Source: Uliginosibacterium gangwonense (lineage in GTDB: Bacteria > Pseudomonadota > Gammaproteobacteria > Burkholderiales > Rhodocyclaceae). From it: a stretch of DNA of 64,000 bases. The number at the start of each line of letters is the position of its first letter. Within the stretch, counting starts at the first letter, position 1. Shown here one piece after another: positions 45,127-54,067 of this stretch. The position numbers were made by a program, and so were the translations under genes. The DNA is taken from assembly GCA_005239635.1 (NCBI GenBank), contig SBBQ01000068.1, positions 1 through 64,000 of the forward strand, in the 5' to 3' direction. The notes beneath the pieces are model-generated. The model was not told the DNA's origin. It was given only the letters and a program-made list of their open reading frames with translations, and ran no database searches.

Positions 45127-46626
45127 ATGAAACACGAACTCTTAGCCGCTATTGACCTTGGTTCCAACAGCTTTCGCCTGCAAATTGCCCGGGCGCAAGG
45201 CGATCAGATTTATCCATTAGATGGCTTTAAAGAAGCGGTGCGGCTAGCCGCTGGGCTAAATGATAAAAAGTTGCTCGATGCCGAATCGCAACAGCGGGGC
45301 CTAGATGCTCTACGCTTGTTCGGCGAACGGCTCAGGGGTTTTGACCCAACCCGTGTGCGTGCAGTCGCCACCAATACGCTTCGCGTCGCGAAAAATGCGA
45401 CTTCGTTTTTGCAAAAAGCTGAAGAGGCGCTCGGTTTTCCAATCGAGGTTATTGCCGGTCGTGAAGAAGCCCGCCTCATCTATATTGGTATCGCCCATAG
45501 CATTCCAAACCCAGGGAATCAGCAGCTTGCGGTGGATATCGGTGGTGGCTCAACCGAATTTATTATTGGCAAAAAGTTTCAGCCTAAAGCGCTCGAGTCG
45601 CTTTACATGGGCTGTGTGAGCTATTCCAACCTGTATTTTCCTGATGGGCAGATCGATAAACGTGGCATGAAAGCGGCCGTGTTAGCGGCGCGCCGTGAGA
45701 TCGAAATCATTGCCCACGATTATTCTGTACTCGGGTGGGACGAAGCGGTGGGGTCGAGTGGCACAGCCAAGGCCATTGCCGACATTATTCAGTTGAACGG
45801 ATTTGGTGATGGTGCCATCACCCGTGATGGTATGGAGCATTTGAAACAGGCCATGTTGCGCGCAGGTCGTTTAGATGCGCTGCAGCTAGCAGGTTTGCGG
45901 GCAGACCGCTTGCCCGTCTTGGCGGGTGGCTTGGCGATCATGATTGCTGTATTTGAAGCCTTTAATTTGCAACGCATGATCTACGCCGATGGCGCGCTGC
46001 GGCTAGGTGTGTTGTATGACCTGTTAGGGCGCTACAACCATCACGATCAGCGTGACACAACAGTTGAAGCTTTTCAGAGGCGTTATGAGGTAGAGCGTGC
46101 TCAAGCAGAGCGTGTGACGGACACAGCGCTTGCGTTGTATCAGCAGTTGCGGCCAGATGCAGATTTAAACGACGATGCTGAAGCGCATTATTTGTGTTGG
46201 GCTGCGCGGCTACATGAAATCGGCGTGTCGATTGCTCATTCTGGCTACCACAAGCACAGCGCCTATATTTTAAGTAATGCAGACATGCCCGGCTTTTCGC
46301 GCATGGACCAAGCGCGTATTACACGTTTGGTACAAGCGCATCGAGGCAAGCTGGAGCGTGTGCAGCAACTCCACATGGAAGCCAGTGATTGGCAATTGGT
46401 GTTGTGCTTGCGCCTATCCGCTTTGCTGCACCGTGCGCGCGAGCCGCAACGCAATTTAAAGCTGGATCTGCACACCACGACACAAGGGTTTGTGTTAGGT
46501 GTTGATGCAGATTGGCTTGAGGCTAACCCACTGACCTTTGCTGCGCTCAACGATGAAATTCGACAATGGAAGTCGATTGGCATTGAGTTTCGGCTCGACA
46601 TGCGGGTGGCGAGCAGAGTGGCCTGA
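45127..46626 (+). CDS. ppx: Exopolyphosphatase Ppx/GppA
   Basis: 499 residues. Releases phosphate from polyphosphate ends and/or converts pppGpp to ppGpp. ASKHA fold: AAIDLGSNSFRLQIAR, VRAVATNTLRVAKNA, VIAGREEARLIYIGIAHS, VDIGGGSTEFIIGK and VGSSGTAKAI, then an HD-like C-terminal domain (HYLCWAARLHEIGVSIAHSGYHKHSAYIL). With ppk opposite and relA 3.3 kb away, polyphosphate and alarmone metabolism cluster here. Dispersed motifs at 45565 and 46388. Confidence 0.95.
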   Translation: MKHELLAAIDLGSNSFRLQIARAQGDQIYPLDGFKEAVRLAAGLNDKKLLDAESQQRGLDALRLFGERLRGFDPTRVRAVATNTLRVAKNATSFLQKAEEALGFPIEVIAGREEARLIYIGIAHSIPNPGNQQLAVDIGGGSTEFIIGKKFQPKALESLYMGCVSYSNLYFPDGQIDKRGMKAAVLAARREIEIIAHDYSVLGWDEAVGSSGTAKAIADIIQLNGFGDGAITRDGMEHLKQAMLRAGRLDALQLAGLRADRLPVLAGGLAIMIAVFEAFNLQRMIYADGALRLGVLYDLLGRYNHHDQRDTTVEAFQRRYEVERAQAERVTDTALALYQQLRPDADLNDDAEAHYLCWAARLHEIGVSIAHSGYHKHSAYILSNADMPGFSRMDQARITRLVQAHRGKLERVQQLHMEASDWQLVLCLRLSALLHRAREPQRNLKLDLHTTTQGFVLGVDADWLEANPLTFAALNDEIRQWKSIGIEFRLDMRVASRVA

Positions 46627-46740
46627 TATGGGCGTGAATGGCAGATGTAAGTTTGTAGGCCTAGTCTGCTGCAGTATTGAAATATCATCCGGCACAGACC
46701 GGAGTGTTATTGAATAACAAGCGAATCTAGGGAGTAGATT

Positions 46741-48381
46741 ATGTCGCATCAGTCATATAACGTTGATCTTGCCAAGTGCGAAGCCAACTACACGGCTTTA
46801 TCCCCGCTTACGTTTTTAGAGCGCAGTGCCTACATTTATCCGCAGCGCATTGCGTTAATTCACGGTGCGCGCCGACAAACTTGGTTGCAAACGTATCGCC
46901 GTGCCCGCCGCCTGGCGTGGGCTTTAGTTGCACGCGGTATTCAACGCGGCGACACCGTCGCGGTGATGTTGAACAACACGCCTGAAATGTTTGAATGTCA
47001 TTTCGGTGTGCCCGTGACGGGTGCGGTATTAAATACACTCAATACCCGCCTAGACCCAGACACTGTGGCCTTTATGCTGAACCATGGGGATGCACGAGTG
47101 CTGATTACAGACCGCGAGTACAGTCATATCGTGAAGCCGGCCTTAGAAAAAATTGGCCGTAGCATTATTGTGATCGACGTTGATGACCCTGAATACACGG
47201 GTAGCGGCGAGCGCTTGGGTGAAATGGACTACGAGGCGTTTATTGGCAATGCTAGTGAGTTGTTTCCGTGGACCATGCCGGATGACGAGTGGAATGCGAT
47301 TAGCCTGAATTACACCTCAGGCACCACAGGCAACCCCAAAGGCGTGGTGTATCACCATCGCGGTGCTTACCTGAATGCACTATCAAATATCGTCAGTTGG
47401 GGCATGCCGCCTGCGTCTGTGTATTTATGGACGCTGCCCATGTTCCACTGTAATGGTTGGTGTTTCCCGTGGACCATGGCGGCCAATTCAGGCACCAATG
47501 TGTGTCTGCGTAAGGTCGACGCCAAACTCATTTTTGATGCGATTCGCGAGTACAAGGTCACGCATTACTGCGGCGCGCCGATCGTGCATGCCATGCTGGC
47601 CAACGCGCCAGAAGAGTGGCGTAAAGGCATTAACCATAAAGTTAGTGGCCTGATTGCCGCAGCGCCGCCACCTGCCGCAGTGATTGAAGGAATGGCAAAA
47701 ATTGGTTTTGATGTCACGCACGTTTATGGCCTGACTGAAACTTATGGTCCTGCTGCTGTCTGTGCAAAGCACCCAGAATGGGAGCAGATGTCGCTTGCTG
47801 ACCAAGTTACCAAAAATGGCCGTCAAGGCGTGCGCTACCACGCTGAAGAAGGCATCTCTGTGTTGGACCCTGCCACCATGCAACCTGTGGCGTGGGATAA
47901 CGATGCCATGGGCGAAATTATGTTCCGCGGTAACTTGGTGATGAAGGGTTACCTCAACAACCCCAAAGCAACAGAAGAGGCCTTTGCCGGTGGTTGGTAT
48001 CACACGGGCGACCTAGCCGTGATGCAGCATGATGGCTACGTCAAGATTAAGGACCGCAGCAAAGATGTGATCATTTCTGGCGGTGAAAATATTTCTTCAA
48101 TTGAAGTTGAAGATACGCTGTACAAACATCCGGCTGTGCTGGCTGCTGCAGTTGTTGCAGCCCCGGATGAGAAGTGGGGCGAAGTACCGTGTGCCTTTAT
48201 TGAATTGAAAGAAGGCTCGCAAACAACAGAGCATGAAATCATGCAGTTCTGCCGCGACAATATGGCGCGCTTCAAAATTCCGAAGCAGATTATTTTTGGT
48301 GCTTTGCCAAAGACTTCAACCGGCAAAATCCAGAAGTTCATCCTGCGCGAACGAGCTAAATCGACGACATCGTTCGAATAG
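46741..48381 (+). CDS. Acyl-CoA synthetase (AMP-forming), medium/long-chain type
   Basis: 546 residues, ANL superfamily. Activates a fatty or branched/sulfur-containing acid to its CoA ester. AMP-binding loop YTSGTTGNPKGVVYHHRG, VYGLTETYGPA, GWYHTGDLAVMQHDGYVKIKDRSKDVIISGGENIS and the C-terminal lysine in KTSTGKIQKFILRE. Sequence style is that of DmdB-like/long-chain ligases. GGGAG precedes the ATG. It neighbours a TetR regulator, etfBA and an acyl-CoA dehydrogenase, so probably feeds beta-oxidation. Confidence 0.92.
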   Translation: MSHQSYNVDLAKCEANYTALSPLTFLERSAYIYPQRIALIHGARRQTWLQTYRRARRLAWALVARGIQRGDTVAVMLNNTPEMFECHFGVPVTGAVLNTLNTRLDPDTVAFMLNHGDARVLITDREYSHIVKPALEKIGRSIIVIDVDDPEYTGSGERLGEMDYEAFIGNASELFPWTMPDDEWNAISLNYTSGTTGNPKGVVYHHRGAYLNALSNIVSWGMPPASVYLWTLPMFHCNGWCFPWTMAANSGTNVCLRKVDAKLIFDAIREYKVTHYCGAPIVHAMLANAPEEWRKGINHKVSGLIAAAPPPAAVIEGMAKIGFDVTHVYGLTETYGPAAVCAKHPEWEQMSLADQVTKNGRQGVRYHAEEGISVLDPATMQPVAWDNDAMGEIMFRGNLVMKGYLNNPKATEEAFAGGWYHTGDLAVMQHDGYVKIKDRSKDVIISGGENISSIEVEDTLYKHPAVLAAAVVAAPDEKWGEVPCAFIELKEGSQTTEHEIMQFCRDNMARFKIPKQIIFGALPKTSTGKIQKFILRERAKSTTSFE

Positions 48382-48425
48382 GTCCGCAAACCGATTGCAC
48401 AAATTTGCGTGGTAGCGGTCAGAGA

Positions 48426-48458
48426 GGGTGCGGTGAATGCCGCACCCTTTTATTTTTT
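48426..48458 (+). terminator. Rho-independent terminator after the acyl-CoA synthetase gene
   Basis: GGGTGCGG, loop TGAATG, CCGCACCC, then TTTTATTTTTT. Confidence 0.9.
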
Positions 48459-48488
48459 ATGAACTAGATGTAGTTCAATTGGTTGTAC

Positions 48489-49127
48489 TCACTGAGTTGC
48501 AATCAACCGGGCAATCCAATCTCGTGTTTGCTGTTCATTGGCAACGTGGCTGCCGAATGTGAGTAGGCTAATCCCAAATACATACGAGTAGAGCAATACG
48601 CTGCGATGGTGCGCTTCTTCTGGGCTCAAACCGTGTTGCTCAAATAGCTTTGCGGCACAGTGTAGGCGTACTTTATCTACCTCGGCGACTACCGCTGCAG
48701 CTAAAGCATCGCGCCTTGCCCAGTCTCGCATGGCTAGTTCAATGGCCATACCGTGCCGATTGCGTGCCGCAGAATAGACCTCGATGACGTGCACCAACTG
48801 AGCTTGTTCCTGGCCTGCAGTTGCAGAGGTTTGTTTTTGAATGTCCGAGATGCGGCCGACACGCCATTCTTCTAGTACTGCCTGATGTAGGTCTTTACGG
48901 TCGCGAAAGTGCCAATAAAAACTGCCTTTGGTAACGTGCAGTTTCTTTGCCAATACCTCAACCCTTAATCCGCCTATGCCATCCTTGGATAATATGGCGT
49001 AGGCGGCCTTTACCCACCCAGCACGGTCAAGTGTCAGCTTGGCCGTTGCAGATGTTTTAGCTGTGGCCTTGATGAGGCCTTTTGTGGTGTCCGCTGTTGC
49101 GGGCAGCTTGTTGCGCTTCTTTTCCAT
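48489..49127 (-). CDS. TetR/AcrR family transcriptional regulator
   Basis: 212 residues. The N-terminal 40 residues are basic and Ala/Thr/Lys-rich; then the HTH domain KAAYAILSKDGIGGLRVEVLAKKLHVTKGSFYWHFRDRKDLHQAVLEEW, and a helical ligand domain. Its start codon lies in the palindrome 49125-49140, and a second matching palindrome is 36 bp further upstream, indicating autoregulation. Placed between an acyl-CoA ligase and etfBA, it probably senses an acyl-CoA and controls fatty-acid oxidation. Confidence 0.9.
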   Translation of the reverse strand: MEKKRNKLPATADTTKGLIKATAKTSATAKLTLDRAGWVKAAYAILSKDGIGGLRVEVLAKKLHVTKGSFYWHFRDRKDLHQAVLEEWRVGRISDIQKQTSATAGQEQAQLVHVIEVYSAARNRHGMAIELAMRDWARRDALAAAVVAEVDKVRLHCAAKLFEQHGLSPEEAHHRSVLLYSYVFGISLLTFGSHVANEQQTRDWIARLIATQ

Positions 49128-49140
49128 ACGCTAGCGTATT
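49125..49140. promoter_or_regulatory. Operator palindrome overlapping the tetR start
   Basis: CATACG-CTAG-CGTATT; the inner ATACGCTAGCGTAT is a perfect 14-bp palindrome. Same half-sites and four-base spacer as the operator at 49175. Confidence 0.7.
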
Positions 49141-49174
49141 GACAAGGTGGTGTTGTGGCGTTAAATTTAGCTTT

Positions 49175-49196
49175 AACCATACGGGTGCGTATGGTT
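49175..49196. promoter_or_regulatory. Second operator palindrome, tetR-etfB intergenic region
   Basis: AACCATACG-GGTG-CGTATGGTT, perfect 9-bp arms and a 4-nt spacer. A possible etfB promoter lies downstream (TGTACA 49291, TATGCT 49313, 16-base spacing), so this site may act mainly on tetR. Confidence 0.75.
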
Positions 49197-49359
49197 GGGC
49201 AATTGTGTTCGTTGCATGATGTGTTGTCAATGTGGCTTTTGAGGCGCGGTTCAATTTCGCAATTCAATGCCGTTAGCATTTGGAAATGTCTGTACAGTGT
49301 TGGTACAAGCACTATGCTCAGTGTGAGCGTATAGGTGATTGTTCTATAAGGAGTAGGCA

Positions 49360-50121
49360 GTGAAGATTCTGGTGCCCGTCAAGCGTGTGATTGATTACAA
49401 CGTCAAGGTGCGCGTTAAGGCAGATGGCTCGAATGTTGAGACCGCTAACGTCAAGATGTCGATGAATCCATTTGATGAAATCGCAGTAGAAGAAGCTATT
49501 CGACTTCGCGAAGCCGGTAAGGCGAGCGAGGTTGTGGTGGTGAGCTGCGGTGTGACGGCCTGTCAAGAAACGTTGCGATCGGCAATGGCAATGGGTGCGG
49601 ATCGTGCGCTGCTGGTTGAAATGGATGCCAGCCAAGCTGAGGGATTGCAGCCTTTGGCCGTTGCAAAACTATTAAAGGTTGTGGTCGATCAAGAGCAACC
49701 GCAATTGGTAATTTGCGGCAAGCAAGCCATTGATGGTGATGCTAACCAAGTGGGCCAAATGCTTGCAGCGCTGTTAGGTTGGCCGCAAGCAACTTTTGCT
49801 TCAAAGGTGGTGTTGAGCGAAGGTTCCGCCCAAGTGACGCGTGAAGTAGATGGCGGCCTAGAAACCGTTGAGGTGAAGCTGCCTGCTGTAATGACCACAG
49901 ATTTGCGTTTGAATGAGCCGCGCTTTGCAACGCTGCCCAACATTATGAAGGCTAAGAAGAAGCCGCTCGATACGCTGACGCCGGCAGGGTTGGGTGTGGA
50001 TGTTGCACCACGTTTGCGTGTGCTGAATATTGCTGAGCCGCCAGTACGTAAAGCCGGCATCAAGGTTGCTGACGTGGCCGATCTGGTGTCACGCCTAAAG
50101 AACGAAGCAAAAGTAATTTAA
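49360..50121 (+). CDS. etfB: Electron transfer flavoprotein, beta subunit
   Basis: 253 residues, GTG start with AAGGAG upstream. Takes electrons from acyl-CoA dehydrogenases and passes them to ETF-ubiquinone oxidoreductase. [76 protein letters not shown] and [29 protein letters not shown] are standard blocks. Followed by etfA after 79 bp. Confidence 0.97.
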   Translation: MKILVPVKRVIDYNVKVRVKADGSNVETANVKMSMNPFDEIAVEEAIRLREAGKASEVVVVSCGVTACQETLRSAMAMGADRALLVEMDASQAEGLQPLAVAKLLKVVVDQEQPQLVICGKQAIDGDANQVGQMLAALLGWPQATFASKVVLSEGSAQVTREVDGGLETVEVKLPAVMTTDLRLNEPRFATLPNIMKAKKKPLDTLTPAGLGVDVAPRLRVLNIAEPPVRKAGIKVADVADLVSRLKNEAKVI

Positions 50122-50200
50122 TGACGCTTGCCGCTGGTAGCGACTGAGCTTCTAGCGCAGCCATAAAACCGGACTGCTCGTGCCGCCGGGGAGACAAATA

Positions 50201-51139
50201 ATGAGTATTTTGATTGTTGCTGAACATGACCACGCCACATTAAAAAGCGCAACGCGCAATGTGCTCACGGCCGCCCAGCAAATGAGTGCAGGCCCAGTAC
50301 ATATTCTGGTAGCAGGGCACAACTGTGTTGCAGCAGCACAAACTGCAGCCGCACTGGCGGGTGTTGAAAAAGTGTTGCATGTTGATGCTGCGCATTACGC
50401 AGATCAGGCAGCTGAAAACTTAGCGCTTTTGGTAAGCGAGCTAGTGAAACAGGGCGCGTATACACATGTGTTAGCTGCGGCCTCTAGTACCGGCAAAAAT
50501 ATGTTACCGCGTGCAGCGGCACTGCTAGATGTGTCTGCTGTGAGTGAAATCACAGGCGTGAAATCCGCCGATACTTTTGTGCGGCCAATCTATGCAGGCA
50601 ATGCATTGGCAACGGTGCAGAGTGCAGATGCGATTAAGGTCATTAGTGTACGTACCAGTGCGTTTGCTGCGACTGAAAATGGCGGTGCGGCGAGCGTGGT
50701 GAATACGCCGGCAGCGGCTGATCTTGGGCTAACGCGTGTTGTGAGTCGTGAAATGGCTGTATCCGAGCGTCCAGAGTTGGGAAATGCGCGTGTCGTAATT
50801 TCCGGCGGACGCGGTCTCGGTAGTGGCGAGCAATATCGCGCAATGTTAGAGCCGCTCGCTGACAAATTAAATGGCGCACTTGGGGCGAGTCGTGCAGCGG
50901 TTGATGCTGGTTATGTGCCGAACGATTATCAAGTCGGCCAAACGGGCAAAGTGGTCGCGCCTGATTTGTATATCGCGGTGGGGATTTCCGGCGCAATTCA
51001 ACATTTGGCCGGCATGAAAGATTCCAAAGTCATCGTCGCCATTAATAAAGACCCTGATGCACCGATCTTCCAAGTCGCGGATTACGCGTTAGTGGGCGAT
51101 CTGTTTCAGCTCGTGCCCGAGCTAACACAGGCGCTTTAA
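50201..51139 (+). CDS. etfA: Electron transfer flavoprotein, alpha subunit
   Basis: 312 residues from ATG 50201 (GGGGAGA upstream); a seven-codon extension in frame is unlikely. Binds FAD: the C-terminal domain has VISGGRGLGSGEQYRAMLEPLADKL, GASRAAVDAGYVPNDYQVGQTGKVVAPDLYIAVGISGAIQHLAGMKDSKVIVAINKDPDAPIFQVADYALVGDLFQLVPEL in classic order. Forms the heterodimer with EtfB. Serves the acyl-CoA dehydrogenase two genes downstream. Confidence 0.97.
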   Translation: MSILIVAEHDHATLKSATRNVLTAAQQMSAGPVHILVAGHNCVAAAQTAAALAGVEKVLHVDAAHYADQAAENLALLVSELVKQGAYTHVLAAASSTGKNMLPRAAALLDVSAVSEITGVKSADTFVRPIYAGNALATVQSADAIKVISVRTSAFAATENGGAASVVNTPAAADLGLTRVVSREMAVSERPELGNARVVISGGRGLGSGEQYRAMLEPLADKLNGALGASRAAVDAGYVPNDYQVGQTGKVVAPDLYIAVGISGAIQHLAGMKDSKVIVAINKDPDAPIFQVADYALVGDLFQLVPELTQAL

Positions 51140-51146
51140 TGCCTGT

Positions 51147-51176
51147 TGCAGGCAAGTGTTTAAGGACTTGCCTGCA
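51147..51176 (+). terminator. Hairpin after etfA
   Basis: TGCAGGCAAGT, 8-nt loop, ACTTGCCTGCA: a perfect 11-bp stem seven bases after the etfA stop. No T-run, so a weak terminator or RNA end-stabiliser. Confidence 0.55.
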
Positions 51177-51227
51177 TCCATTCTGTGAGTGAATCAACCG
51201 CAATTACCAATACCCAGAAGAAGCATC

Positions 51228-51902
51228 ATGAACTTTCCCGCCACATTGTTTGCCGCTGAATGGTTGTGGCTGTGTTGGCTGATCTTGGCAATCGTTGTGG
51301 TGTATTGCGTACGCATGGTGTTACGTGAAGACTGGCGTTGGTTGTGTGATACCCGGCATACGCATGCCTTCCTCGGTGCATTGGTGTGTTTGGCGGTGAT
51401 GTGGGGGCTGAAAGCGGGTGTGAAGCCAGGATTAAATTTACATTTGATTGGCGCAACGCTACTTACGCTGATGGCAGATGCGCCGCTCGCGATTTTGGGT
51501 TTGTTGCTGGTGTTGGCGGGGATTACCTTAAATGGCCAAGCTGATTGGCAAAGCTATGCGCTAAATGGACTGGTGATGTGCGTTTTGCCGGTCATCAGTA
51601 GTCGCGTGTTAATGCATTGGCTTGAACGTCGTTTACCGGCGCATTTTTTTGTCTATATTTTTGTCGGCGCGTTTTTCAATGCCGCGCTGAGCATTTTGTT
51701 ACTAGGTGCAGTCACCAACGGATTGATGCTCGCCAGTGGGGCCTACACGCTCGATTTGTTGCTTGAAGAGTACACCTTGTTTTTCTTGTTGTTGGCTTTT
51801 TCAGAAGCATGGCTAACAGGCATCGTCATTACGGGCATGGTGGTGTATCGCCCGCAATGGGTAGTGAGTTTCCAAGATAGTCTTTACATAAGTAATAAAT
51901 AA
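51228..51902 (+). CDS. CbiM-like integral membrane protein (COG3235-type)
   Basis: 224 residues from ATG 51228. Six to seven membrane helices; LIGATLLTLMADAPLAILGLLLVLAGITLNGQADWQSYALNGLVMCVLPVISSRVLMHWLERRLPAHFFVYIFVGAFFNAALS resembles the S-component fold of CbiM, the cobalt-specific ECF transporter subunit. No CbiN, CbiQ or ATPase gene is nearby, so it is a solitary member. The cargo cannot be read from sequence. Dispersed motif at 51544. Confidence 0.7.
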   Translation: MNFPATLFAAEWLWLCWLILAIVVVYCVRMVLREDWRWLCDTRHTHAFLGALVCLAVMWGLKAGVKPGLNLHLIGATLLTLMADAPLAILGLLLVLAGITLNGQADWQSYALNGLVMCVLPVISSRVLMHWLERRLPAHFFVYIFVGAFFNAALSILLLGAVTNGLMLASGAYTLDLLLEEYTLFFLLLAFSEAWLTGIVITGMVVYRPQWVVSFQDSLYISNK

Positions 51903-52012
51903 GTTGCGAATACATTCAACGCCATAAATTAAGCACAGAAAAATTACACGATACTCGGCCCACGTTGAGGCAGAGGCTAACGACAAGCACGTTAAATGCA
52001 GAAGGAGTGGAG

Positions 52013-53842
52013 ATGAGTTACCGAGCACCAGTGAGCGATATGCAGTTTGTAATGAAAGAACTGGCTGGCCTAGATGAAGTCGCGGCGTTGCCCGGGTGTG
52101 AAGATGTCTCTGCTGATTTGGCGGACGCGATTTTGGAAGAAGCTGCCAAGTTCGCCGGTTCAGTGTTGGCTCCGCTCAACTGGACGGGTGATCAACAAGG
52201 TGCGCGCTGGCATGAAGGCGAAGTCACAACGGCAGAAGGTTGGAAGTCGGCCTATCAACAATTTGCAGAATCCGGCTGGACTGCGCTGGCGTGTAATCCT
52301 GAACATGGCGGCCAAGGTTTGCCGCGAATTTTGTCTGCGCCCGTAGGCGAAATGTGGAAGTCAGCCAACTTGGCTTTCTCGCTGTGCCCCATGCTAACGA
52401 TGGGTGCGATTGAAGCGCTGGAGTTGTGCGGCTCGGACGAGCTCAAAGCCATCTATCTCGACAAAATGGTGAGCGGCGAATGGACCGGCACCATGAATTT
52501 GACTGAACCCAACGCGGGTTCGGATTTAGCCTCAGTTCGTACCAAGGCAGAGCCACATGCCGACGGTAGCTACCGCATTACTGGCCAAAAGATTTTTATC
52601 ACCTACGGCGAGCATGACCTTACGCCCAATATTATTCATTTGGTGCTGGCGCGCTTGCCCGACGCACCTGAAGGCGTCAAAGGGATTTCTCTATTTGTTG
52701 TTCCCAAGTTTTTGCCAAATGCAGATGGCACACCGGGTACGCGCAATGATGTGCGCTGTGTGTCGATTGAACACAAGCTCGGCATACATGCCAGCCCGAC
52801 CTGCGTTTTAGCCTTTGGAGATCAAGGTGGAGCAACGGGTTACTTAGTAGGCGAGGCCAATCGTGGCCTTGAATACATGTTCATCATGATGAACGCAGCG
52901 CGCTTTGCCGTTGGGCAAGAAGGCATTGCCATTGCTGAGCGTGCGTATCAAAAAGCGCTGAGCTATGCGCGTGAGCGTATTCAAGGCGCTGAAGCTGGTG
53001 TAAAGAGTAGCAACCCGGGTGGAGGCAAAGTGGCCATTATTCGCCACCCAGATGTGCGCCGCATGCTCATGGTAATGAAGAGCCAAATTGAAGCGATGCG
53101 TGCAGTGGCACTTGTAGTGGCCGGCGCAGGTGATATTGCCCAACGCCACCCCGATGAAAAGACACGGCAAAGCAAACAAGCCTTTTTTGATTTGATGATT
53201 CCGGTTGTAAAAGGCTGGAGTACCGAGACGGGTATTGAAGTCGCCTCACTCGGCGTACAAGTGCATGGTGGCATGGGTTACATTGAAGAAACAGGTGCGG
53301 CGCAATACCTGCGCGATGCACGCATTACCACCATTTACGAAGGTACCACGGGCATCCAAGCCAATGACCTGATCGGACGCAAACTCGCGCGTGAGCAGGG
53401 TGTAACGCTCATGGCCGTCATCGGTGAAATGCAAGCCGTGTTAGCGCAACCACAGCAACAGTCTCAAGCGCAGCAAAACAACAACCTGCAAGCTATTCAC
53501 GCGCAACTGCAACCAGCGGTCGCAGCATTGGCAAAAGCAGGGGAATACATTGCCCGCAACTACGCGACCGATTTGAAAAACGTACTGGTGGGTGCAGTGC
53601 CATTCTTGAGACTGTTTGGCATGGTCGCCGGTGGTTGGCAACTGGCGCGTGCAGCCTTGGTGAGTGCGAACCGATTGGCAAGCGGCGAGGCCGAGGCTGG
53701 CCTAGGTGCTAAATTCTATGAAGCCAAAATCGTGACTGCGCGTTTTTATGCTGAGCACATCCTCACCGCTGCGCCAGGTTTGGCAGCAACGGTGCAGATG
53801 GGAGGCGCGGCACTCATGTTGACTGACGATCAATTCGAGTAA
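52013..53842 (+). CDS. Acyl-CoA dehydrogenase (approximately 600-residue type)
   Basis: 609 residues from ATG 52013 (AAGGAGTGGAG upstream). FAD enzyme that introduces the first double bond of beta-oxidation and hands electrons to ETF. MNLTEPNAGSDLASVRTKAE, ITGQKIFITYGEHD, EHKLGIHASPTCVLAFG, QVHGGMGYIEETGAAQYLRDARITTIYEGTTGIQANDLIGRKL (catalytic Glu in YEGTTG) and an extra C-terminal helical domain mark the long subfamily. Its proximity to etfBA, TetR and an acyl-CoA ligase gives a near-complete oxidation entry. Two dispersed motifs inside. Confidence 0.95.
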   Translation: MSYRAPVSDMQFVMKELAGLDEVAALPGCEDVSADLADAILEEAAKFAGSVLAPLNWTGDQQGARWHEGEVTTAEGWKSAYQQFAESGWTALACNPEHGGQGLPRILSAPVGEMWKSANLAFSLCPMLTMGAIEALELCGSDELKAIYLDKMVSGEWTGTMNLTEPNAGSDLASVRTKAEPHADGSYRITGQKIFITYGEHDLTPNIIHLVLARLPDAPEGVKGISLFVVPKFLPNADGTPGTRNDVRCVSIEHKLGIHASPTCVLAFGDQGGATGYLVGEANRGLEYMFIMMNAARFAVGQEGIAIAERAYQKALSYARERIQGAEAGVKSSNPGGGKVAIIRHPDVRRMLMVMKSQIEAMRAVALVVAGAGDIAQRHPDEKTRQSKQAFFDLMIPVVKGWSTETGIEVASLGVQVHGGMGYIEETGAAQYLRDARITTIYEGTTGIQANDLIGRKLAREQGVTLMAVIGEMQAVLAQPQQQSQAQQNNNLQAIHAQLQPAVAALAKAGEYIARNYATDLKNVLVGAVPFLRLFGMVAGGWQLARAALVSANRLASGEAEAGLGAKFYEAKIVTARFYAEHILTAAPGLAATVQMGGAALMLTDDQFE

Positions 53843-54067
53843 TTTGGTGCTGGCTCGACATTAAACCTTGCTGCTAATCCAAGCCGCTGTGTTGTTAATC
53901 AAGTTTCGCAAGACACTTGGCATGGGGAGTTGCGTAATCAATCGCTTGACACCCCTAAGTGCTCTGAACACACGTCCTGGCGGCGTAATAAGCCGATGGA
54001 AGTGATCGCGGTAGTATTGATTGGTACGCTGCGCGATAAAGTTCTTGAAAAATACAGACAGGTTGTA

